NCBI RefSeq assembly: GCF_012033695.1
Contig: NZ_JAAVJI010000004.1
Span: 248,001 to 312,000, forward strand
DNA length: 64,000 bases
From: Pseudomonas quercus
GTDB lineage: Bacteria > Pseudomonadota > Gammaproteobacteria > Pseudomonadales > Pseudomonadaceae
Reading direction: 5' to 3'
In this document: positions 17,676 to 25,840 of the stretch, piece after piece
How the letters are laid out: each line of letters begins with the position of its first letter
Numbering within the stretch: position 1 is the stretch's first letter
Translations under genes and position numbers: made by a program
Notes under the pieces: model-generated
Told to the model about the DNA's origin: nothing
The model's database searches: none
Seen by the model: only the letters and a program-made list of their open reading frames with translations

Positions 17676-18602
17676 CTATTCTTTCATCCGCCTGAAATAG
17701 GTAGAAAGCAGCGCCCCGGAGATGTTGTGCCATACGCTGAACAGTGCGCTGGGCACTGCGGCGATAGGGGAAATATGAGCGGCGGCCAGTGCAGCGCCTA
17801 GCCCGGAGTTCTGCATGCCCACTTCCAGCGCCAACGACTTGCGCTGGGCAAAGGGCAACCCGCACAGCCGGCCAGTGAAATAGCCGAGCAGGTAACCAAA
17901 GCCGTTGTGCAGCATCACCACCGCCATGATCAGCAAGCCGGATTCGGCGATCTTCGCCTGGCTGGCAGCCACCACCGCGCAAACGATCATCACAATGCTG
18001 ACCACCGACACCAGCGGCAGTACTTCCACCGCCACGGCTACCGCCTTGCCCAGCAGCCGCTGGGCAACCACGCCCAAAACGATGGGCAGCATTACTAATT
18101 GCAGAATGGACCAGAACATGTCCCAGAAACTGACGGGCATCCAGGCCGACGCCAGCAGCCAGATGAGCGTGGGCGTGAGCAGCGGGGCGAGGAGGGTAGT
18201 GACCGCCGCGATTGCTACGGACAGCGCCAGGTCGCCCTTGGCCAGCCAGGTCATCACGTTGGAAGAGGTGCCACTCGGGCAGCAGCCCACCAGAATCACA
18301 CCTACCGCGATTTCCGGTGGCAGGTGAAACAGTTGGCAGAGCACCCAGGCCACGCCCGGCATGATCACGAAATGCGCCACCACGCCCAGGCCGACTCGCC
18401 AGGGGTGGCGGAACACCTCGGCGAAGTCGTCCAGCTTGAGGGTAAGCCCCATGCCGAACATCACCAGCCCCAGCAAGGGCACGATGGCCACCTTCAAGCT
18501 GATGAACCACTGGGGTTGCAGGAAGGCCAGCAGGGCAAAGACCAGCACCCACAGGGCAAAGGTATTTCCTACGAAGCGGCTGAGGGTGGCCAGGGCGCGC
18601 AT
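17676..18602 (-). CDS. Bile acid:sodium symporter (BASS) family carrier
   Basis: Inner-membrane carrier of 308 residues with about nine to ten hydrophobic segments. The motifs GCCPSGTSSNVMTWLAKGD and EVGMQNSGLGAALA are the two sodium-site signatures of the BASS/ArsB-like fold. Bacterial members move organic anions such as pantoate or keto acids; the substrate is unknown. The ATG at 18602 follows AAGGAACG; a 30-codon upstream extension with Cys/His-rich sequence is unlikely. It follows rdgC by 25 bases in the same direction, so the two may be co-transcribed. Confidence 0.88.
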   Translation of the reverse strand: MRALATLSRFVGNTFALWVLVFALLAFLQPQWFISLKVAIVPLLGLVMFGMGLTLKLDDFAEVFRHPWRVGLGVVAHFVIMPGVAWVLCQLFHLPPEIAVGVILVGCCPSGTSSNVMTWLAKGDLALSVAIAAVTTLLAPLLTPTLIWLLASAWMPVSFWDMFWSILQLVMLPIVLGVVAQRLLGKAVAVAVEVLPLVSVVSIVMIVCAVVAASQAKIAESGLLIMAVVMLHNGFGYLLGYFTGRLCGLPFAQRKSLALEVGMQNSGLGAALAAAHISPIAAVPSALFSVWHNISGALLSTYFRRMKE

Positions 18603-18627
18603 GGGGCGTTCCTTCTTATAGTAGTGG

Positions 18628-19548
18628 TCAGATGCCTTGTGGCATGTCTTCGCCGCCCAGGGCTTCGAACAGTGCCGGCAGGAATTCACCAAAGGTGAGC
18701 ATCATCAGGGTAAAGCTGGCGTCCAACTGGCCCAGCGCCTCTTCGCCGCCGTCTTCCTCGGCCTGGTCCTGCAGCAGCTCTTCGAACTTCAGGCGCTTGA
18801 CCACCATTTTGTCGTCCAGCACGAAGGACAGCTTGTCCTGCCAGGCCAGGGCCAGTTGCGTGACCTGCTTGCCGGTGTTCAGGTGCAGCTGGATTTCATC
18901 GCCGGTGAGGTCCTGGCGCTTGCAACGCACGATGCCACCGTCTTCGGCAGTGTCGCGCAGTTCGCATTCATCCAGCACGAAGAAGTCCTGGGCAGCCTGC
19001 TGGCCTTTTACCCAATCGGTCATGGTGGCGGTAGGGGCGATTTTCACGGACAGCGGGCGAACCGGCAGCGAGCCCATCACTTCGCGCAGGGTAGAAAGCA
19101 GGTCTTCGGCGCGCTTGGCGCTGGCCGAGTTCACCAGAATCAGGCCCTGCTTGGGCGCGATGGCCGCAAAGGTGCTGGAGCGGCGGATGAAGGCACGCGG
19201 CAGGAAGGCCTGGATAATCTCGTCCTTGATCTGGTCACGCTCCTTTTTATAGACCTTGCGCATTTGCTCGGCCTCGATCTCCTCGATCTTTTCCTGAACG
19301 GCATCGCGCACCACGCTTCCGGGCAGAATGCGCTCTTCCTTGCGGGCAGCTATCAGGAGGAAATCCTGGCTGGCATGCACCAGCGGTGCGTCTTCACCTT
19401 TGCCAAAGGGCGCCACAAACCCATAGGTCGCCAGTTCCTGGCTGGCGCAGGCGCGCGCCGGCTTGCTGGCCAGTGCGGCTTCCAGCACCTCGGCGTCGAA
19501 AGGCACATCCTGAGTAAGGCGGTAGACAAGCAGGTTTTTGAACCACAT
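18628..19548 (-). CDS. rdgC: Recombination-associated protein RdgC
   Basis: Nucleoid-associated DNA-binding protein (306 residues, the usual length) that forms a ring around duplex DNA and modulates RecA. The N-terminus [17 protein letters not shown] and the segments [38 protein letters not shown] and [13 protein letters not shown] are family hallmarks. It is transcribed away from the tRNA cluster and followed by the BASS carrier. Confidence 0.96.
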   Translation of the reverse strand: MWFKNLLVYRLTQDVPFDAEVLEAALASKPARACASQELATYGFVAPFGKGEDAPLVHASQDFLLIAARKEERILPGSVVRDAVQEKIEEIEAEQMRKVYKKERDQIKDEIIQAFLPRAFIRRSSTFAAIAPKQGLILVNSASAKRAEDLLSTLREVMGSLPVRPLSVKIAPTATMTDWVKGQQAAQDFFVLDECELRDTAEDGGIVRCKRQDLTGDEIQLHLNTGKQVTQLALAWQDKLSFVLDDKMVVKRLKFEELLQDQAEEDGGEEALGQLDASFTLMMLTFGEFLPALFEALGGEDMPQGI

Positions 19549-19659
19549 GAGCAGGTGTCTCTGTTAATGCACAAGGCGCGCATTATTCTCTGTGTTGGCG
19601 GTCAGGCCAAGGGCAGTCTAAGTCTTTGGAACCCTTGAAAAATTTTTTTAAAAAAACGC

Positions 19660-19688
19660 TTGCCAGTAGGGAAAGCCGTCCGTAGAAT
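19660..19688 (+). promoter_or_regulatory. Sigma70 promoter of the tRNA pair
   Basis: TTGCCA (19660-19665) and TAGAAT (19683-19688) are separated by exactly 17 bases. A GC-rich discriminator (GCGCCCC) follows, as expected for a stringently controlled stable-RNA promoter. The A/T tract at 19637-19656 just upstream could serve as an UP element. Confidence 0.8.
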
Positions 19689-19710
19689 GCGCCCCACACC
19701 GAGAGACAGA

Positions 19711-19786
19711 GGGTGATTAGCTCAGCCGGGAGAGCATCTGCCTTACAAGCAGAGGGTCGGCGGTTCGATCCCGTCATCACCCACCA
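19711..19786 (+). tRNA. tRNA-Val (anticodon TAC)
   Basis: A full cloverleaf of 76 bases including an encoded CCA. Acceptor arm GGGTGAT pairs with ATCACCC. The anticodon stem TCTGC/GCAGA encloses CTTACAA (anticodon TAC), and the T arm is GGTTCGATCC. First gene of a two-tRNA unit. Confidence 0.97.
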
Positions 19787-19803
19787 CTCGCTCAGTGTAT
19801 CGC

Positions 19804-19880
19804 GCAGCGGTAGTTCAGTCGGTTAGAATACCGGCCTGTCACGCCGGGGGTCGCGGGTTCGAGTCCCGTCCGCTGCGCCA
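19804..19880 (+). tRNA. tRNA-Asp (anticodon GTC)
   Basis: A full cloverleaf of 77 bases including an encoded CCA. Acceptor GCAGCGG pairs with CCGCTGC, the discriminator is G, the anticodon loop CTGTCAC carries GTC, and the T arm is GGGTTCGAGTCCC. It lies 17 bases after tRNA-Val. Confidence 0.97.
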
Positions 19881-19885
19881 TATTT

Positions 19886-19953
19886 GCTTCAAGGGTCACT
19901 GAACGCCCTTGAAGCTATTAAAGAAGGCGAACCTTAACGGGTTCGCCTTTTTT
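19886..19953 (+). terminator. Double hairpin terminator of the tRNA unit
   Basis: The first hairpin pairs GCTTCAAGGG (19886-19895) with CCCTTGAAGC (19906-19915). The second pairs AAGGCGAACC (19924-19933) with GGTTCGCCTT (19940-19949) and runs into six T residues. It also separates the tRNAs from the convergent catabolic operon. Confidence 0.9.
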
Positions 19954-19971
19954 ATTGCACTCAACAAAGGG

Positions 19972-21447
19972 TTAAGACAGCACTAGGCGCCGGAACAACT
20001 CACCCAAATCCTGCTGCTGGTCCAGCGCCCACGCCACCTCCAGGAACGCCCGGGCCTGCTGCTCAGGCCATAGGCCCTGGGTGATGCGAAGGAATTTTTC
20101 TTCGGTACCTTGCCGGTCTAGCGGCTTTCCACCAAACCCCGGCAAGTCATTGACCTGTTCGGTGATCACGCGACCGTCTTTCAACGTAACCGTGACCCGG
20201 TTGGGCAGGCGTTGTGGCGACAGGCGGGTCAACGTTTCATCTTCCTCCACCTTCACCGTTTTCAGCAGCGCCACCAGGCGCGGGTCCTTCAGTGCGCTAT
20301 CGGCATAGCTGGCATGGGTTATCCCTTGATCCAGCATGGCCCGAACTACACTGTAGGGCAGGCTGTGGTCCGCCGTTTCCCGCGTGGTAGGCGCGAATTT
20401 TTCGGGGGATTCGGCCGAGTACTGCAGCCCGGCGTGGGACGTGGCGATCAGGATGGAAGCTACCTGGCCGGTATCGGGCACCGCCTTGCCGACCTTGATA
20501 GCAGCCGCGATCGCCGTCTGCAACAAGGCCTGAGCCGGGAAGGGCTTGACTTGGCACTCGGCGATCTTGAAGGTGCCGCCCTGCCCACCGAACTGGCGCG
20601 TGTCCAGCGTGAAGGACCCAGACACCTGCTTGAAGAACCCGGCGTTTCCTTCAAAGGCCGGGGCAGGGCCGGTCAGCCCTGCTTTAGCTAACTGGGCAGC
20701 AAAAATGGCATTGCGGCCCGCTTCCGCATCCGCCAGGCCCTTCCAGTTGGACAGCACCTGCAGCCGCGTCTGATTCACGGCCAGGTGCCCCGCCAGGGAC
20801 AGGTTAACCGCTTGCTCCAGCTGTTCGGGCGACAGGTTCATCAATTTGCCTGCCGCCAGGGCCGCTGCGGGCAGGCTGTAATTGGGGTGGTCCCAGCCCC
20901 GCGTGCTGATCTGCACGGCGTCGAGCAGGCGGCAATCGAGTTCATACGCCAGGGCAATGGCCAGGATCAAGGCCTGGCCCGAGCAGTGCTGCGCTTCTGC
21001 CACCGCCAGGCAAGGGGTGATGTTGTCACTGGGGTGCCCGACTTCCTTGCCAGCGTAGGTATCGTTCAGGTCGAAATAGCGTACGGCTGCACCGTTGGCA
21101 AACGAGGCCAGGTCCATGCTGGTTTTGCGGTCAGTGCCGATCAGTGTGGACACACCCTCGCTCAAGGCCTGAGCGACTTGGCGTACTTTCAGCACGTCTG
21201 GCGCCTTCAGGGCGGCAATGGCACAGCCCAAGGCATCGATCACCTGGGCCTTGACCCGCTCGACGATAGCGGGAGGCAGGTCGTTGTAGGTAAGCGAAGT
21301 GGTGTACCGGGCCAGTTGTTGTGCCAGGGAGGGGTCCGTGTCCCCCACTGGGGTGGGCTTCCTGTCATCGGCCCAGGCCAAGGTTGGCATCAGTGCCAGG
21401 CTGCTCAGGCCGCCCAGCAGCCGCCGTCGGTTGATCAAGTAGGGCAT
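19972..21447 (-). CDS. MmgE/PrpD-family protein with a Tat leader
   Basis: MmgE/PrpD proteins include 2-methylcitrate dehydratase and cis-aconitate decarboxylase. This one (491 residues) has the family N-terminus (LARYTTSLTYNDLPPAIVERVKAQVIDALGCAIAA) and NGAAVRYFDLNDTY near residue 115. Unusually, it begins with a twin-arginine leader, INRRRLLGGLSSLALMPTLAWA, implying a periplasmic enzyme. I choose the ATG at 21447; a GTG two codons upstream is in frame. It is the last gene of the citE-carrier-amidohydrolase operon, 36 bases after the amidohydrolase. A (de)hydratase or decarboxylase of a di- or tricarboxylate is likely; the substrate is unknown. Confidence 0.85.
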   Translation of the reverse strand: MPYLINRRRLLGGLSSLALMPTLAWADDRKPTPVGDTDPSLAQQLARYTTSLTYNDLPPAIVERVKAQVIDALGCAIAALKAPDVLKVRQVAQALSEGVSTLIGTDRKTSMDLASFANGAAVRYFDLNDTYAGKEVGHPSDNITPCLAVAEAQHCSGQALILAIALAYELDCRLLDAVQISTRGWDHPNYSLPAAALAAGKLMNLSPEQLEQAVNLSLAGHLAVNQTRLQVLSNWKGLADAEAGRNAIFAAQLAKAGLTGPAPAFEGNAGFFKQVSGSFTLDTRQFGGQGGTFKIAECQVKPFPAQALLQTAIAAAIKVGKAVPDTGQVASILIATSHAGLQYSAESPEKFAPTTRETADHSLPYSVVRAMLDQGITHASYADSALKDPRLVALLKTVKVEEDETLTRLSPQRLPNRVTVTLKDGRVITEQVNDLPGFGGKPLDRQGTEEKFLRITQGLWPEQQARAFLEVAWALDQQQDLGELFRRLVLS

Positions 21448-21483
21448 AGGCACGCTCGAAGTCTATAGGGAGGGAGGTGGCAC

Positions 21484-22344
21484 TCAATCATCGAAGCCGT
21501 AGAACCGCCCGGGGTTGTCGACCAAGATTGCCTGCCAGTGGTCACCCGCCCACACGCTGAGCAGGTTGGCCAGGTGGGCATCGTCAGGCTTGTGGTGTTC
21601 GGTGACGTGGGGCCAGTCGCTGCCCCAGAACAGCCGCTCAGGTGCCCAATGCACCAGCTGCTGTGCGGTAAGCACCGTCGGCGGGTAGTCGGGGCCGCCG
21701 TGGGTGCTGTTCAGGTAGGCGCCGGACAGCTTGATCCAGGTGGTGCCCCGCGCCAGCCAGCGGCGCAGCAATTGTGCAGCGTGGTGGGCCAGGCCCTGAT
21801 CAGGTGGCAGGCGGCCCATGTGGTCGATTACCACAGGGGTAGGCAGCCCTTCTATCAACGCAGCGTGCGTGACCAACTGGTCGGCCGTGGCATGCAACTG
21901 CACATGCCAGCCTAGGCGTGCGATGCGCTCTGCCAACGGCGCCAGGGTGTCCCAGGTGGCAATGGCGTCGTGGCTGTTCCACACACTGAACCGTACCCCC
22001 CGAACACCACCGTGGTGAAGCTGCTCCAGCGCGGCTTCGCTCACATCGCTGGCTACCACAGCCACGCCGCGGGCCTGGCCTTGGCTACGTGCCAAGGCGT
22101 CCAACAGGCAACGGTTGTCAAAGCCGTAATGCTTGGCTTGGACAATGACAGCACGTTGGCAGCCCAGGTGCCGCTGCACGTGCCCGTAGTCGGCCCAGGT
22201 CATGCCCTCCGGTGTAACCGCGTCAGGGTTGGCCGCCGGGAACCGGCTGTCGAGGATATGCAGGTGCGCGTCACAGGCCCTGGGCGGCAACGGCGGTACA
22301 GGGCGCTGGGTAGTGTTGGAATGGGGCACATGGGAAACGGTCAT
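21484..22344 (-). CDS. Amidohydrolase-family hydrolase (LigI/lactonase-like)
   Basis: TIM-barrel metal hydrolase of 286 residues. It contains CDAHLHI early (the HxH metal site), VIDHMGRLPP in the middle and LFWGSDWPH late, the pattern of the amidohydrolase-2 group that includes 2-pyrone-4,6-dicarboxylate lactonase. The start at 22344 follows GGGAG; a 57-codon longer frame has no such site. It lies 14 bases after the 2-hydroxycarboxylate carrier gene, so it is in the same operon. It probably opens a lactone or removes an acyl group from a carboxylate feeding the lyase steps. The substrate is not visible. Confidence 0.82.
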   Translation of the reverse strand: MTVSHVPHSNTTQRPVPPLPPRACDAHLHILDSRFPAANPDAVTPEGMTWADYGHVQRHLGCQRAVIVQAKHYGFDNRCLLDALARSQGQARGVAVVASDVSEAALEQLHHGGVRGVRFSVWNSHDAIATWDTLAPLAERIARLGWHVQLHATADQLVTHAALIEGLPTPVVIDHMGRLPPDQGLAHHAAQLLRRWLARGTTWIKLSGAYLNSTHGGPDYPPTVLTAQQLVHWAPERLFWGSDWPHVTEHHKPDDAHLANLLSVWAGDHWQAILVDNPGRFYGFDD

Positions 22345-22358
22345 GGGTAGGCTCCCCG

Positions 22359-23708
22359 TCAGGCCGGTGGCAATTGAGAGAACAACAGCAACGCTAGCAT
22401 CACCGTAATGGCGCCCCCGATGCGTGTGGAAATCTGTGCAAAGGGCAGCAGCTGCATACGGTTGGCCGCTGTCAGGATGGCAATGTCCCCCGTGCCGCCC
22501 AGGCCACTGTGGCAACTGTTCACGATCCCGACTTCAACCGGGTACATCCCCAGTTTGCGGGCCATTACGCAGCCCGTCAGCACCAGTACGCCCACCGTAG
22601 TGATAATGGTCAGCAGGTTGCCCACATGGAATGCCGAGCTCAATTCATGCCAGTGGGTCACGGCGATGGAGTTGGCAAACAGCAACGGGTAGGTCACCGC
22701 TGTGGTGAAGAACGTGAACAGGGTGCGGGCGCCGCTTTCCAGGCGTGCGGGAATGGCATTGGCCAGCTTCAGCGCTACGGCCAGAAGCAGCATGCACACG
22801 GGGCCAGGCAGGCCAAACAAGGCATGCATCAGCACGCCGGCCAGGTAGAGCGCCATGGCGCACATACCTGCGGCGATCACATTGTTGATCACCTCGCCGG
22901 TGTCCGGTGCAGCGGCAGCGGCGGGAGAGGGCTGGCTGGGCTGTGTGGTGTCACTGGGTTGCAAACGGCCATTGCCGGTCAGCTGCGGGTAGCGTTTGCC
23001 GATCAGGTCCAGCAAACCGCAGAACAGGATGGCGCAGAGGTTGCCTAGCAGAATCACCGGCAGCAACTGCGCCAGAATGCGCCCTGACTCCACGCCCATG
23101 ATCTCCCCGTACCCTACAGACAGTGGAATGGCGCCTTCACCCAGGCCGCCACCCATCACTGGAATGATGACAAAGAACAGCACCTGCCGCAGGGGCATGC
23201 CACAGGCCACCCCAACCGCCGCACCCGCTGCCAGTGCCAGGACTGAGCCCACCGCCAGCGGCAGAAAGATTTTGGCGAACCCTTTGATGATCAGGTCGCG
23301 GTCCATGGTGAAGATACTGCCCACTACCACGGCAGACACGAACAGGTAGATGAAATTACTGGCCTTGGTGAAGTCGGTCACCGTTTTCACCAAGTCCGCG
23401 TTTACCCAACCCAGGCTGACCAGGTAGGAGGGCAGGAACGCCGACACGATTGCGGCCCCACCCATCCTGCCGAGCAGCGGAAGGCGCTTGCCGATTTCGG
23501 CACAGGTAGCGCCGCCCATGCCGATGACTGCCACCATGATCGGCAAGTCGGCTTTCAGTTGCCCGGTCAGCATCAGGCCCGCGATCAGCAAGGCCAGCGG
23601 GATATAAATGATCAAGGGTATAAAGCCGATGCGTACGCTCAGCCAGAAGGCCGCTGGGGCAGCCGGTGAAGGGGATGTGGGCGTGGGGAAGGGCGCGACG
23701 TTGCGCAT
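22359..23708 (-). CDS. 2-hydroxycarboxylate transporter (CitS/CimH family)
   Basis: Sodium- or proton-coupled carrier of hydroxy di-/tricarboxylates (449 residues, 10-11 hydrophobic segments). Both re-entrant-loop signatures of the 2HCT family are present: GGGLGEGAIPLS in the middle and NSCHSGLGGTGDIAIL near the C-terminus, with a Pro/Ala-rich central cytoplasmic loop. Known members take up citrate, malate or citramalate-like acids. The ATG at 23708 follows AAGAGG by 5 bases. Just before it is AACAATAA (23718-23725), a Crc/Hfq-type word. Second gene of the minus-strand operon. Confidence 0.9.
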   Translation of the reverse strand: MRNVAPFPTPTSPSPAAPAAFWLSVRIGFIPLIIYIPLALLIAGLMLTGQLKADLPIMVAVIGMGGATCAEIGKRLPLLGRMGGAAIVSAFLPSYLVSLGWVNADLVKTVTDFTKASNFIYLFVSAVVVGSIFTMDRDLIIKGFAKIFLPLAVGSVLALAAGAAVGVACGMPLRQVLFFVIIPVMGGGLGEGAIPLSVGYGEIMGVESGRILAQLLPVILLGNLCAILFCGLLDLIGKRYPQLTGNGRLQPSDTTQPSQPSPAAAAAPDTGEVINNVIAAGMCAMALYLAGVLMHALFGLPGPVCMLLLAVALKLANAIPARLESGARTLFTFFTTAVTYPLLFANSIAVTHWHELSSAFHVGNLLTIITTVGVLVLTGCVMARKLGMYPVEVGIVNSCHSGLGGTGDIAILTAANRMQLLPFAQISTRIGGAITVMLALLLFSQLPPA

Positions 23709-23717
23709 AACCACCTC

Positions 23718-23725
23718 TTATTGTT
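23718..23725 (-). promoter_or_regulatory. CA motif beside the transporter ribosome site
   Basis: The minus strand reads ACAACAATAAGAGG. AACAATAA matches AAnAAnAA and touches the ribosome site AAGAGG, the placement expected for Hfq/Crc repression. Confidence 0.45.
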
Positions 23726-23785
23726 GTGATGATGAAGACGGTAAGGGTTCCCCAGTGGCAGGGTGGCCGCGAGCGTAGGCGCTCG

Positions 23786-24688
23786 TCAGGTCGCTGGCAG
23801 CAGCCCGGCGTGTCGGGCCTGTGCCAGCGTGGCCTGGGCACTGCGAACAAAGGGGGCGTCGACCATCTGGCCATCCACCAGGTAAGCACCGGTGCCAGAG
23901 GCCTCAGCGGCCTGGGCAGCGGCCACCACCCGTAATGCCCGAGCGATCTGCTGGGCGTCTGGGGCGAAGGCCTGGTTTGCCAGGTCGATCTGGGAAGGAT
24001 GAATACAAGACTTGCCCGCATAGCCCAGTTGCCGCGCCGCCTGGGCTTCTTCCAGAAACGCATGGGGGGCGTCTACGCGGGCAAAGGCGGAGTCATAGGC
24101 GGCAACCCCGGCTTCCCCGGCCGCCAACCGCAGGGTGAGGCGCAGGTGGTGAAGGGTCCACGCATTAGTGCGGTCGATGCCCAGCGGCTCCAGCAAGTCG
24201 GCCAGCCCTAGTTGCAAGCCGGTGATACGGGGGCTGGCCGCTGCGATAGCGGCAGCATTGCGCAACCCTAGGGGGGACTCGATGGTCGCCAGAATGCCCA
24301 AGGGCAGGGTCACCCCGTGCTGCGCTTCCAACACCTCTAATTGGCGGGCCAGGGCCTGAACCTGTTCGGGCGACTCTACCTTTGGCAGGTTCACCTGGTG
24401 TATGCCCGTGCCGACCACGGCAGCCAGGTCCTTGTGGAAATGAGGGGATGCCAGGCCGTTCACACGAACGACCAGCGTTTTAGTACCGGTCGCCGTACCG
24501 GGCGCCGTATCGGGCACCATACTGGGTGCCAACGTGGTGAGAAACGCGACAAGCTGATCGCGCGCCCTGTCCTTGGCACTGGGTGCCACGGCATCTTCCA
24601 AATCAAAGCTGACGGCATCGGCCTGGGAGGCCACGGCTTTGGCAAAGAGCTCCGGGCGGGACGCGGGCACGAAAAGTTTGCTGCGCAT
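23786..24688 (-). CDS. CitE-like HpcH/HpaI aldolase/lyase
   Basis: TIM-barrel lyase of 300 residues resembling citrate lyase beta subunit and citramalyl-CoA or malyl-CoA lyases. It opens MRSKLFVPASRPELFAKA and has SFDLEDAVAP, LPKVESPEQV, ATIESPLGL and GKSCIHPSQI, all family hallmarks (metal-binding Glu/Asp, CoA-site Lys/His). A low-complexity Ala/Pro/Thr/Gly insert (about 55-69) comes from short repeats and precedes the usual LVVRVNG strand. The start follows GAGGA. First gene of the minus-strand operon, divergent from lysR. No citC/D/F partners are present, so a stand-alone acyl-CoA lyase is more likely than citrate lyase. Confidence 0.88.
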   Translation of the reverse strand: MRSKLFVPASRPELFAKAVASQADAVSFDLEDAVAPSAKDRARDQLVAFLTTLAPSMVPDTAPGTATGTKTLVVRVNGLASPHFHKDLAAVVGTGIHQVNLPKVESPEQVQALARQLEVLEAQHGVTLPLGILATIESPLGLRNAAAIAAASPRITGLQLGLADLLEPLGIDRTNAWTLHHLRLTLRLAAGEAGVAAYDSAFARVDAPHAFLEEAQAARQLGYAGKSCIHPSQIDLANQAFAPDAQQIARALRVVAAAQAAEASGTGAYLVDGQMVDAPFVRSAQATLAQARHAGLLPAT

Positions 24689-24701
24689 GGTCGGTCCTCG
24701 G

Positions 24702-24709
24702 TTCTTGTT
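24702..24709 (-). promoter_or_regulatory. CA motif in the citE-like leader
   Basis: The minus strand reads AACAAGAAC, then CGAGGACCGACC and ATG. AACAAGAA matches AAnAAnAA just upstream of the ribosome site. Confidence 0.4.
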
Positions 24710-24825
24710 ATGGGGTGCTTGTTATGAAGCTGCTGCGCCGGCTGATCGGCAGGCCCTATAGTGCAAACCGCAGGAACATAACTAAAGTGCGTATTACTTC
24801 GTTCAAAGTCCAAAAAGGGTTCACT

Positions 24826-25701
24826 GTGGACACCCGCTACCTTGACAGTTTTCTTCACGTGGCTCGGCTGGGTTCAACCGCTGCTGCCGCCCGCGCACTC
24901 AACCTCACGCCTACGGCAGTGGCCCAGCGCATCAAAGCCCTTGAGCACGAAATCGGCACGCCCTTGCTGACCCGCGCCGGCCGTAACATGCAGGCCACTG
25001 CGGCAGGCCTGGCGTTGATCGGCCCTGCCACTGAACTGGTCCGCAGAACCCAGGAACTGAGTGCCATTGCGGCTTTGGATGTGATCGCCGGGGACCTGCG
25101 TGTCGGCTGTATTTCCACAGCCTTGGCGTATGTGGTGCCACGGGTGCTGTCGACCTTGATTGGCCGTTACAAGCACTTGCACACGCACTTGGAGCCGGCG
25201 GTGTCCACTGAGCTGTACCGAAAGGTGGTCGCTGGGGACATTGACGTGGGGTTGATGGTGCGCCCCGCATTCGAGGTGCCCAAGGAGTTCAGCTGGCGGC
25301 CCTTGCAGAACGAGCCGTTCATGGTGCTGGTGCCCGCGCACCTGGCCGGGCACGACGCCCATCAGGTGCTGGCCACCGAACCGTTCATTCGCTACCACCG
25401 CCGTTCCTGGGGCGGCCTGCTAGCGGACCGGTACTTGCTCGAAGCAGGCATTGCACCGAAGGAGCGGTTCGAGATCGACTCGCTGGATGCCATCGCTGCC
25501 ATGGTGGCAGGTGGGTTGGGTGTGTCCATGGTGCCACGCTGGCAGCCCCTGCACGTTGACTTGGGCGCCATGGCGCAACTGGCGCTACCGGGCGCAGGCC
25601 TGCATCGGCCCATTGGCCTGCTGTGGAAGCGTAATTCGGCCAAGATCAAACTGATCAATGTGTTTTGCGACGTGCTATACGCCACCGAGTCCACCGGTTG
25701 A
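24826..25701 (+). CDS. LysR-type transcriptional regulator of the catabolic locus
   Basis: LTTR of 291 residues. The N-terminal winged helix-turn-helix reads LDSFLHVARLGSTAAAARAL then TAVAQRIKALEHEIGTPLLTR; the C-terminal part is a LysR substrate-binding domain. I choose the GTG at 24826, preceded by AAAGGG, because translation from it starts directly at the family's VDTRYLDSFL; the frame extends 37 codons upstream with unlikely sequence. It sits between the divergent citE operon and the caiB-atoE genes, so it probably controls both. AAGT and ACTT words spaced by 7 bases near 24785 are a possible T-N11-A-type site, low confidence. Confidence 0.9.
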   Translation: MDTRYLDSFLHVARLGSTAAAARALNLTPTAVAQRIKALEHEIGTPLLTRAGRNMQATAAGLALIGPATELVRRTQELSAIAALDVIAGDLRVGCISTALAYVVPRVLSTLIGRYKHLHTHLEPAVSTELYRKVVAGDIDVGLMVRPAFEVPKEFSWRPLQNEPFMVLVPAHLAGHDAHQVLATEPFIRYHRRSWGGLLADRYLLEAGIAPKERFEIDSLDAIAAMVAGGLGVSMVPRWQPLHVDLGAMAQLALPGAGLHRPIGLLWKRNSAKIKLINVFCDVLYATESTG

Positions 25702-25814
25702 GACCTCGTTTTTATTTCACTCTGAACCCATTGAAAACTATTTTTAATCCGCTCTGCCGCCACGCAGACTGTTCTCCATAACGGGTGACGCGCCTCAGTA
25801 GGTCGACCCCGTCC

Positions 25815-25822
25815 AACAAGAA
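25815..25822 (+). promoter_or_regulatory. CA motif in the caiB-type leader
   Basis: AACAAGAA matches AAnAAnAA, 19-26 bases before the start codon. Farther from the ribosome site than the other cases, so weaker. Confidence 0.3.
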
Positions 25823-25840
25823 AGCCTGTGGAGACCTTTC

